From assembly GCA_024643825.1 (NCBI GenBank), contig JAHEME010000128.1, positions 1 through 7,474 on the forward strand: a DNA stretch of 7,474 nt, written 5' to 3'. Below are positions 1 through 5,479 of the stretch, in pieces (the first letter of the stretch is position 1; every line of letters starts with the position of its first letter). The DNA comes from Chloroflexota bacterium. Lineage in GTDB: Bacteria; Chloroflexota; Anaerolineae; Aggregatilineales; UBA3940. The notes beneath the pieces are model-generated. The model was not told where the DNA came from and did not search any database. It was given only the letters and a program-made list of their open reading frames with translations. Made by a program: the position numbers and the translations under genes.

Positions 1-1486
1 CCAGTTTGGCATATTCTTCCATAACGCCGTAGAGCTTGCTGGATCGCGGGACGGCCTCTTCATACGGTTTGGCGCAAGCATCGGGCACTGTCCCGCATGG
101 CAGCCCTTCGTTGAACGCTGCGCAGGAGGCATCGTCCACGCAGAAAGCCCCATACACCAACTGATCGTACGGAACATCACGTACCGCCCCGATTTTCTCC
201 GTCGGAGCGAGTTCAAACATGATCTCCTGGTCAAGTGAGGTCTGCACCGCGAAGGCTGGCGTCCCCATCCAGGAGGTGACGACGATGAACACGATGTACA
301 CCAGACTCAACGAAATCGCCGCGCGTCGCGTGTGATAGCGTCGGAACGGGCCAACATCGAAGTAAGGCATCAGCAGGAAGGCCGGGAGCAGCACCATCAT
401 AGGCACAACGACGCCCATCAGGGTCTTATCGCCCAGCTTCAGCAATCCCTGAATCCACAGGAAGTACCAGGGGGCCACCGTATGCAGCGGTGTACTCTGC
501 GGGTTGGCCCAGTTTTCCAGCGGCGCGTGATACAGGAAGGCCACCGCCGCCACCATGATCATGGTCACGACTGCCAGCCATAGTAGTTCGCTGGAGAGAA
601 TCTCCGGCGTGAAATACACACGCTTATCGACGGGAACACGCTTGGCGGTATCCTCGCCGGTCTTCTCCGCCTCCGGGGGCAGGCTGTGCCCGTGAAGCAC
701 GACTTTGTAGTAGTGCATCCCCAGCAGCGCCAGCAGCAGGATCGGGAAGCCGATCACGTGCAGCAGGTAGAAGCGCAGCAGACCGCCCTGTCCCAGGTCA
801 GGCGCACCCTTGAGCAGGATGTTGATGAACTGCCCGGCGATGGGTGGTGGGGTGGCCTCTGCCATGGATGCGCCGATGGTCACGGCCCAGTACGCCAGTT
901 GGTCCCACGGTAGCAGGTAGCCCGTATAGCTCAGACCCAGGGTAAAGAACAGAAGCAGGATGCCCGTTGCCCAGGTGAAGCCGCGCGGCTTCTTATAAGA
1001 AGCAGTCCAGAAGGTGCGCAGCATGTGCAGGGCCACGATGATCACCATTGCTTCCGCGCCCAGGCGGTGCAGGTCGCGCATCATCTGACCGAATGGTACA
1101 TTGCTCAGGATGTTGAGCATGTTGTCGTAGGCCTGCCCGGTCGATGGCGTGTAGAACACCATCAGGAAGATCCCGGTTACAAATTCCAGGAAGAAGAAGT
1201 ATGTCGAAAGCCAGCCCAGACGGAACGTCGGGTACAGCCCGGTCACTTCTTCATTGTAATATCCCGGTCGGATATGAAACCAGAAACTATCTGCATGAGG
1301 GCGCAGGCGGGGGTTGGGTCGTCCCGGCGGGTCGCCGCGCAGAATCGCGCGCAGTTCGGCGATGTCCACGCCCTGGGTGATGCGCCAGGTGGTGTCGTTC
1401 AATGCCTCAAACAGTGCCGTGCGCAGTCCGACTTCCCGGATGCGCTTCAGCAGAGGGGCATTGAGTAAGTCAAAATTTGAATCCAT
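1..1486 (-). CDS. Fused cytochrome b (b6 plus subunit IV type), 3' end cut by window
   Basis: This is the membrane subunit that carries two b hemes and the quinol sites of a bc1/b6f-like complex. The 495 visible residues start at an ATG (1484-1486) preceded by GAGGAG 8 nt upstream. Heme ligands are visible as H140/H154 and H243/H258. The 15-residue step in the second pair is the b6f-type spacing; mitochondrial-type proteins have 14. The first pair lies in a stretch close to cytochrome b6 (DLHRLGAEAMVIIVALHMLR, then SYKKPRGFTW). A subunit IV-like half follows in the same frame, with several hydrophobic helices up to about residue 420. The Qo-site PEWY motif reads APWY here (338-341). Beyond the last helix is a hydrophilic tail with C449, C455, C464 and C471 that continues past the left edge. 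No CxxCH is seen in the window, so a heme c domain is possible but unproven. The gene lies downstream of the Rieske gene in the same operon. Confidence 0.95.
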   Translation of the reverse strand, partial: MDSNFDLLNAPLLKRIREVGLRTALFEALNDTTWRITQGVDIAELRAILRGDPPGRPNPRLRPHADSFWFHIRPGYYNEEVTGLYPTFRLGWLSTYFFFLEFVTGIFLMVFYTPSTGQAYDNMLNILSNVPFGQMMRDLHRLGAEAMVIIVALHMLRTFWTASYKKPRGFTWATGILLLFFTLGLSYTGYLLPWDQLAYWAVTIGASMAEATPPPIAGQFINILLKGAPDLGQGGLLRFYLLHVIGFPILLLALLGMHYYKVVLHGHSLPPEAEKTGEDTAKRVPVDKRVYFTPEILSSELLWLAVVTMIMVAAVAFLYHAPLENWANPQSTPLHTVAPWYFLWIQGLLKLGDKTLMGVVVPMMVLLPAFLLMPYFDVGPFRRYHTRRAAISLSLVYIVFIVVTSWMGTPAFAVQTSLDQEIMFELAPTEKIGAVRDVPYDQLVYGAFCVDDASCAAFNEGLPCGTVPDACAKPYEEAVPRSSKLYGVMEEYAKL

Positions 1487-1544
1487 AGGTCGGACTCCTC
1501 ATTCCTCTCACATGGAGCAGCCATCTGCTCCCAAAGACCTCGGT

Positions 1545-1572
1545 GTTTGGTCGAAAAATCTTTCGACTAAAC
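1545..1572 (-). repeat. Hairpin between the Rieske and cytochrome b genes
   Basis: The arms 1545-1556 and 1561-1572 are complementary over 12 bp with one mismatch at 1549/1568 and a 4-nt loop. Two more pairs (1543-1544 with 1573-1574) extend the stem to 14. It lies a few bases after the Rieske stop codon. On the transcribed minus strand no T-run follows, so it is not a classic intrinsic terminator. It may protect or partly end the Rieske message and so set the Rieske to cytochrome b ratio (inference). Confidence 0.6.
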
Positions 1573-1576
1573 ACAC

Positions 1577-2146
1577 CTACCCGTGCAGCGGCCCCTTGAC
1601 CCGCTTTCCGGTATCAATGGCGATGTCCGCTGCCCCACTCTCCAGGGGAACGGGCTTCCCCGCCGCAGGATCGGTGTTCATATCCCCACTGGCTGTTTCC
1701 GCCAGCGAGCTGCCGTTTGCGTCTTCGACACTGACAATGAAGCGATCCAGCGTACGCGGAGCAGGCCCTTCGATCCATGTGCCATCACGCTGATACTTCG
1801 AGCCGTGGCAGGGGCATTCAAAGCGGTCATTGGAAGGAACCCACTTATACAAACAGCCCAGGTGGGTGCAGACCTTATAGATCGCCAGCACGCCGCTTTC
1901 GGTATTCACCAACCAGAAGCGGCCATCGGGATGATCTTCGGGGTCAGCGCCAACGGGGGGGATGGCTCCAACCGGGATGCGGAACGTACCCCCGAACTCA
2001 CCTTCACGGAAGCGTGGGTAAGCAAACCATAGAACCGCCCCGGTTGTTCCCCCTCCGGCGAGCAGCATGGATGCCATCCAGATATAACTCAGAAACTCCC
2101 GGCGAGTCAGTGGCGGGCTGGCGGGTGCAGCAGTAGCCTCTGCCAT
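1577..2146 (-). CDS. Rieske [2Fe-2S] protein of a bc1/b6f-type quinol oxidase complex
   Basis: This 189-residue iron-sulfur subunit takes an electron from quinol at the Qo site and passes it to a c-type cytochrome or other carrier. The N-terminus has a twin-arginine motif (TRREFL, R15 R16) followed by a hydrophobic helix at about 20-43, as in Tat-exported Rieske proteins that stay membrane-anchored. Cluster box 1 is CTHLGC (93-98) and box 2 is CPCHGSKY (111-118). The ligands C93, H95, C111 and H114 and the disulfide cysteines C98 and C113 are all present. The roughly 45 residues after the fold (about 145-189) are polar and of unknown role. The start is an ATG with AGGAGG 9 nt upstream. It is the first gene of an operon with the cytochrome b gene, which begins 90 nt downstream, and is driven by the promoter at 2315-2342. 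The family assignment is firm. Whether the complex is better named bc1 or b6f is open. Confidence 0.96.
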   Translation of the reverse strand: MAEATAAPASPPLTRREFLSYIWMASMLLAGGGTTGAVLWFAYPRFREGEFGGTFRIPVGAIPPVGADPEDHPDGRFWLVNTESGVLAIYKVCTHLGCLYKWVPSNDRFECPCHGSKYQRDGTWIEGPAPRTLDRFIVSVEDANGSSLAETASGDMNTDPAAGKPVPLESGAADIAIDTGKRVKGPLHG

Positions 2147-2282
2147 ACGGACTTTCCTCCTGATTATGCCAACCTACTCAAATAGACGTGCTGATACGGC
2201 CTATCACTCCCGTACGTTGATTGCCCCTCGAACCGATCCTGATTCGGGAGCAAACCACTGCGTACGCCAGATCACCTTTGGT

Positions 2283-2300
2283 CGTTTGACCTAGCAAACG
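2283..2300. promoter_or_regulatory. Palindrome in the early leader of the Rieske operon
   Basis: CGTTTG (2283-2288) and CAAACG (2295-2300) form a perfect inverted repeat with a 6-nt spacer. An overlapping GGTC/GACC pair lies at 2280-2291. The site falls about 8-25 nt downstream of the predicted start of the Rieske transcript. It could be an operator or a 5' hairpin of the mRNA. The sequence alone does not decide. Confidence 0.35.
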
Positions 2301-2314
2301 CGTTCTGCTGAGCC

Positions 2315-2342
2315 ATTATAGCATGGTCACAAACACGGTCAA
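2315..2342 (-). promoter_or_regulatory. Sigma70-type promoter of the Rieske-cytochrome b operon
   Basis: On the minus strand TTGACC (2342-2337) is followed after 16 nt by a perfect TATAAT (2320-2315). Transcription would start near 2308 and give a leader of about 160 nt before the Rieske ATG. The match is 11 of 12 consensus bases. Confidence 0.65.
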
Positions 2343-2535
2343 AACAAACCCCAAACAATGCGGAGGCATGTGCTCCGTGTTTGCCACCCTAGTAGATGAA
2401 CTTTCTCATGTTTTCCCAGTGTAGCTCGCTGCCGAAAGTTCGTCAAAGAATTCACAATCAACCCTTGCCGGGCAGGTATTACCACACGCTCAGATCGCAG
2501 AATTCGTGTCCCGTATTGTTCCCTTTGCCACGATG

Positions 2536-2564
2536 TTGACTGCCCCCATCTCCCATCGTACAAT
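2536..2564 (+). promoter_or_regulatory. Sigma70-type promoter for the panB leader
   Basis: TTGACT (2536-2541) and TACAAT (2559-2564) are separated by the ideal 17 nt and match 10 of 12 consensus bases. Transcription would start near 2571, giving a 5' leader of about 205 nt that contains the structured RNA and the terminator in front of panB. Confidence 0.6.
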
Positions 2565-2570
2565 CTTAGT

Positions 2571-2751
2571 GTGCCGTCGATCCGCAATCGTGCAGACGGC
2601 GAGCACCGTAGCGCAAACCCGACCAATCCAATGTCCGGCGGTACTGCCTGGATTGCTTCTGCAACCGGGACAGGGAGACGCCGCGAACATCGCATGGCAA
2701 GGTTATACTAGCCCTGCCCGCATGTCGCCCTCCCTCTCGGAGGGCGTTTTT
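2571..2751 (+). promoter_or_regulatory. Structured 5' leader of panB, candidate pan RNA motif or attenuator
   Basis: Between the promoter and panB three stem-loops can be drawn. The first is 2573-2600: GCCGT with ACGGC and an inner CGAT/ATCG, with TGCAG bulged. The second is 2618-2669: CCCG/CGGG and AATCCA/TGGATT, with an inner GGC/GCC. The third is 2693-2724: CATG/CATG around GCAAGG/CCCTGC. An intrinsic terminator follows. Pantothenate genes of Chloroflexota, Bacillota and some deltaproteobacteria are known to carry the pan RNA motif, a stem-loop element in their leaders, often in tandem. Position and layout fit, but I cannot check the motif's conserved nucleotides from memory. AGGGAG (2672-2677) could pair with the 5' arm of the terminator (2730-2735) and act as an antiterminator. 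The regulation is inferred; the stems are visible. Confidence 0.5.
2726..2751 (+). terminator. Intrinsic terminator in the panB leader
   Basis: A perfect 8-bp GC-rich stem (CGCCCTCC 2726-2733, GGAGGGCG 2739-2746) with a 5-nt loop is followed at once by five T (2747-2751). It ends 24 nt before the panB ATG and downstream of a good promoter. It can therefore act either as a conditional attenuator of panB or as the 3' end of a small leader RNA. Confidence 0.8.
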
Positions 2752-2762
2752 GATCGGGTCAC

Positions 2763-2768
2763 AGGAGA
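2763..2768 (+). promoter_or_regulatory. Ribosome binding site that fixes the panB start
   Basis: AGGAGA lies 7 nt before the ATG at 2776. This supports that ATG over the in-frame upstream ATG at 2506, whose frame would run through the promoter, leader and terminator. Confidence 0.8.
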
Positions 2769-2775
2769 ACATCAG

Positions 2776-3645
2776 ATGGACACACAGATTACCATTCACC
2801 ACATTCGGGCCATGAAGGATCACGGCGAGCGTATCAGCATGCTCACCGCCTACGATTACCCCACCGCCTTGCTCATGGATCAATCCGGGGTCGACATGAT
2901 CCTGGTGGGCGATTCGCTGGGGATGGTCGTGCATGGCTTCGAGAACACCCTGCCTGTGACGATGGACATGATGATCATGCACAGCGCCGCCGTGCGCCGG
3001 GGCGCGAAGCGCGCGCTTGTGGTCGGCGATATGCCGTTCATGAGCTATCAGGTCAGCCTGGAAGACGCCAAGCGCAATGCGGGCCGCTTCGTGGCAGAGG
3101 CCGGAGTCGATGCCGTGAAGCTGGAAGGTGGCCTCCGCATGGCGGAGACCGTCCACGCGCTGGTGGAGATGGGAATCGCCGTGCAGGGACACATCGGGCT
3201 GACGCCGCAAAGCGTGAGCGCGTTTGGCGGCTTCAAGACTCAGGGCAAGTCTGTCGAAGCGGCCCGCCACCTGCTCGATGATGCCCGCGCGCTCGAAGAG
3301 GCAGGCGCATTCAGCCTGGTGATCGAAGCGGTTCCGGCGAAGCTCGCCCGATTGATCAGCCAGACGATCTCCATTCCGACCATCGGGATCGGCGCGGGGG
3401 TTGGCTGTGATGGACAGGTGCTGGTCACTCATGATATGCTGGGTTTGTTCGACCGCTTCACGCCGAAGTTCGTCAAGCAGTACGCCAACGTCTCCGCCGT
3501 GATGCGCGAGGCGATGCAAGCCTACTGCGACGAGGTGCGGCGCGGGATGTTCCCAGCAGCCGAGCATGAGTTCAGCATTGACGACGATACCTGGGCCGTC
3601 ATCGCCGGAGAGTTCGCCATCCCGGAAAATCAGGCCGCGGATTGA
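2776..3645 (+). CDS. panB: 3-methyl-2-oxobutanoate hydroxymethyltransferase (ketopantoate hydroxymethyltransferase)
   Basis: A cytosolic Mg2+-dependent enzyme that adds a hydroxymethyl group from 5,10-methylene-tetrahydrofolate to 2-oxoisovalerate, giving ketopantoate, the first committed step to pantothenate and CoA. The 289 residues match the usual family length. Family motifs appear in order: LTAYDYP (23-29), VGDSLG with metal ligand D46, VVGDMPF with metal ligand D85, VKLEGG with K115 and E117, GHIGLTPQ with H139 (138-145), and IEAVP with the catalytic-type E184. IPTIGIGAG, a nucleotide- or substrate-side loop typical of the family, follows. The start is the ATG 7 nt after AGGAGA. Expression is probably controlled by the structured leader and terminator upstream. 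The product feeds PanE, encoded about 870 nt downstream. Confidence 0.97.
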   Translation: MDTQITIHHIRAMKDHGERISMLTAYDYPTALLMDQSGVDMILVGDSLGMVVHGFENTLPVTMDMMIMHSAAVRRGAKRALVVGDMPFMSYQVSLEDAKRNAGRFVAEAGVDAVKLEGGLRMAETVHALVEMGIAVQGHIGLTPQSVSAFGGFKTQGKSVEAARHLLDDARALEEAGAFSLVIEAVPAKLARLISQTISIPTIGIGAGVGCDGQVLVTHDMLGLFDRFTPKFVKQYANVSAVMREAMQAYCDEVRRGMFPAAEHEFSIDDDTWAVIAGEFAIPENQAAD

Positions 3646-3675
3646 GCCAGGAATACCTGTAGCGATAGATATTAG

Positions 3676-3748
3676 ACCACACAGAAACAGGGAAGCACGG
3701 AGAAAACATCTTCTTGCTTTTCTCCGTGCCCCTCCGTATCTCCGTGGT
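3676..3748. repeat. Imperfect 31-bp inverted repeat after panB
   Basis: Positions 3676-3706 and 3718-3748 are inverted copies that match at 24 of 31 bases, with a perfect inner 12-bp stem (GCACGGAGAAAA 3695-3706 with TTTTCTCCGTGC 3718-3729) and an 11-nt loop. A further degenerate copy of its end (CTGTGGTGAA) lies at about 3767-3776. The CTCCGTGGTGAA-type wording resembles short intergenic repeats I recall from many environmental genomes. It may be a non-autonomous mobile repeat, and the hairpin could also shape the 3' end of the panB message. Confidence 0.65.
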
Positions 3749-3787
3749 GAATCTTTTGTCTTTGCTCTGTGGTGAAATGGGTTTCAT

Positions 3788-4489
3788 TTGACCAAGATCA
3801 ACTTCCTGGGTTCGAGTGGGAATAGCCCCTACAGCGCCATCTATTTAGCTCGCAATGAACCCGGCGATCTGCTGGGATCTGTCAATGCGGGGAATGAAGG
3901 TCTATGGGTGGGCGGCGGCGGCATTAACGCGCAATTTCACCGCGAGAACCCACGGGCAGATTATGCTTCGATCCACCAGAGAACGCTCAGGAAAGCCCAC
4001 CCGGATTTGTCCGCCTGGGATGACGACCCCGGCGATCCTCTCTCATTCGTCTACGTCAACCGGCCTGCCAAGCCCCTGCACGGAATCGATGGAACGGTCT
4101 TCATTGACGTGTTCATGCCCACCAGAGCGCCGCATGGCAATCCCGCCAATTGCGCGATGATCTATGTGGTACCGCCTGATGGTTCTAATTACTCGGATCA
4201 TGATTTTTTGGATGCGGTAGAAGCCACGGCAGAGAACATTGCTCTCTCAGTCGCCCATTTCAATCACGAGGTCGCTCCCGACAATCAACTGCCGATCCTC
4301 GAAACGCTTCGCATGTGTGCGTATAGTTCCTCGATCTTCTTGAAACCCACCGTTTCCGTTGAGCAGGTCGTGAACCGGATTTATGATGGCCTCAAGAAAT
4401 TCGAGTTTGGGTCTGTGAAGTCATTGGAATTCGAGAATGGTGATAGGAGTTTTGACTCTGTGAAGTCTCGTCCGGGCTTCACCGGATAA
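3788..4489 (+). CDS. Divergent macro-domain protein (putative ADP-ribose binding or hydrolysis)
   Basis: Macro domains bind ADP-ribose or related metabolites, and some remove ADP-ribose from proteins or nucleic acids. In this 233-residue protein the first ligand loop is clear: SVNAGN, then GLWVGGGGINAQFHR (31-52), matching the family pattern VNAAN...GGGV..A. N36 is in the place of the catalytic or ribose-binding Asn. A late strand and loop, LRMCAYSSSIF (174-184), followed by an amphipathic helix (about 188-204), fits the second, phosphate-binding loop, usually written S-T-G-x-F/Y. Overall divergence is high, so substrate and activity cannot be named. The frame must begin at or after 3776, and the only usual start before the ligand loop is TTG 3788, with a weak GGTGA upstream. 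The C-terminal tail (205-233) contains a short repeat (SVKS twice). The gene ends 25 nt before panE and is probably cotranscribed with it. Confidence 0.72.
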   Translation: MTKINFLGSSGNSPYSAIYLARNEPGDLLGSVNAGNEGLWVGGGGINAQFHRENPRADYASIHQRTLRKAHPDLSAWDDDPGDPLSFVYVNRPAKPLHGIDGTVFIDVFMPTRAPHGNPANCAMIYVVPPDGSNYSDHDFLDAVEATAENIALSVAHFNHEVAPDNQLPILETLRMCAYSSSIFLKPTVSVEQVVNRIYDGLKKFEFGSVKSLEFENGDRSFDSVKSRPGFTG

Positions 4490-4514
4490 TTGCGCGGGGG
4501 CATCGGGGGCCATC

Positions 4515-5435
4515 ATGCGGATCGTCATCTACGGGATCGGGGCATTGGGATCGCTGTTTGGGGCGAAGCTCACGCCGCACGCCGACGTGACTCTCGTGGG
4601 CCGCTGGCCCGATCAGTTGAAGGCCCTCGCAGCGGGGCCGCTGCATGTGGTCAACCCCGATGGCACTGAGGAGCAGGTCAAACTTCGTGCCACCGGGTAT
4701 GAACTCCTCGATCCAGGCTATGACGTGGCCCTGATTCTGACCAAAGGTTCGGGCACGAAATCCGCCGCCGAATGCGCTGCCAGCGTGCTTGCGCCAGACG
4801 GCATCGCCCTGACACTGCAAAACGGTGTCGGCAATCTGGAAGTCATCGCCCAGCATGTCGGCGCGGATCGTGCCGCGCTGGGAACCACCACTCAGGGCGG
4901 CGCGATGGCTGGCCCCGGCGTGCTGCATATTGGCGGCACGGGCGTGACCATCCTGGCGACGCGCCCCTCCATCGAGAAGCCAATCCACGCACTGGCGGAC
5001 TGTCTCAACACCGCTGGGCTGGTCACTGAGGTTGTGGACGACATCTCCGCGCTGGTGTGGGGCAAGCTGGCGATCAACGCGGCGATCAACCCGCTCACCG
5101 CGTTGCTGCGCATCCCCAATGGCGCGCTGCTCGACTCGGAGCAAACGCGCTCCCTGATGGCGGACGCTGCGAAGGAAGTCGCCGCCGTCGCCGCCGCGCA
5201 GGGGATCACCCTGCCCTTCGATGCCGCCGCCCGTGCCGAAGAAGTCGCCCGGCTGACGGCCCCCAACCGTTCGTCGATGCTGCAAGATGCGCTGCGCGGA
5301 GCCAGAACCGAGATCGAGACCATCTCTGGCGAGGTCATGAGGCAGGGCCAGCGGCTCGATGTACCCACTCCGGCCAACGCCATGCTCTACCACCTGATCC
5401 GCGCGATGGAAGACCTCCGTCAGGATTCAGACTAG
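4515..5435 (+). CDS. panE: 2-dehydropantoate 2-reductase (ketopantoate reductase)
   Basis: A cytosolic NADPH-dependent enzyme that reduces ketopantoate to pantoate, the step after PanB. The 306 residues are the usual length. The N-terminal Rossmann loop is GIGALGSLFG (7-16). LILTKGSGT (73-81, with K77) and QNGVGN (102-107) are family cofactor- and substrate-side motifs, and TTTQGGAMAGPG (124-135) is the typical glycine-rich segment. The helical C-terminal domain has WGKLAIN (182-188) with the catalytic lysine K184, N188 and N192, then SSMLQD (253-258) and TEIE with E266 in the place of the substrate-binding glutamate. The start ATG follows a G-rich stretch (GGGGGC). The gene lies 25 nt after the macro-domain gene in the same direction and converges on the exported-protein gene at 5480. 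No clear terminator is seen in the 44-nt gap. Confidence 0.93.
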   Translation: MRIVIYGIGALGSLFGAKLTPHADVTLVGRWPDQLKALAAGPLHVVNPDGTEEQVKLRATGYELLDPGYDVALILTKGSGTKSAAECAASVLAPDGIALTLQNGVGNLEVIAQHVGADRAALGTTTQGGAMAGPGVLHIGGTGVTILATRPSIEKPIHALADCLNTAGLVTEVVDDISALVWGKLAINAAINPLTALLRIPNGALLDSEQTRSLMADAAKEVAAVAAAQGITLPFDAAARAEEVARLTAPNRSSMLQDALRGARTEIETISGEVMRQGQRLDVPTPANAMLYHLIRAMEDLRQDSD

Positions 5436-5479
5436 ACGTTCGACACCTCCTGTTGCGGTTTGTCCATAGGATCGAGGAG

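Larger units (their letters stand above)
2147..2535. other. Divergent intergenic region between the Rieske operon and panB
   Basis: About 390 bases with no convincing gene. It holds the Rieske promoter (2315-2342), a palindrome just downstream of its expected transcription start (2283-2300), and a weak stem with a CGGAG/CTCCG core (2361-2377) of unknown role. A reading frame on the minus strand (2339-2695) crosses both promoters and the panB leader and has no recognisable protein features, so I do not call it a gene. Confidence 0.6.

Noticed and set aside
2353..2382. Terminator-like stem (AAACA/TGTTT around CGGAG/CTCCG)
   Set aside because: The stem is interrupted and has no T-run, and it lies upstream of the Rieske promoter with no gene to end.
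2339..2695. Possible small minus-strand gene in the intergenic region
   Set aside because: It crosses two promoters and the panB leader and has no protein features. It is better explained as chance.
2704..2709. TATACT as a second promoter -10 for panB
   Set aside because: No -35-like hexamer lies 15-19 nt upstream, and the bases form the loop of leader hairpin 3.
2506..2775. In-frame N-terminal extension of panB starting at 2506
   Set aside because: It would translate the promoter, the hairpins and the terminator. The ATG at 2776 has a good ribosome binding site and gives the normal PanB length.
2566..3567. Long open frame on the minus strand opposite panB
   Set aside because: It is antisense to a clearly real gene with full family motifs, is rich in His and Arg as expected of an out-of-frame shadow in GC-rich coding DNA, and shows no domain.
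4479..5393. Long open frame on the minus strand opposite panE
   Set aside because: Shadow of panE. It has no recognisable motif and low-complexity Arg/Gly composition.
5436..5479. Bidirectional terminator between panE and the converging gene
   Set aside because: Only a 4-bp CTCC/GGAG pairing is visible and there is no T-run, so it is not supported.
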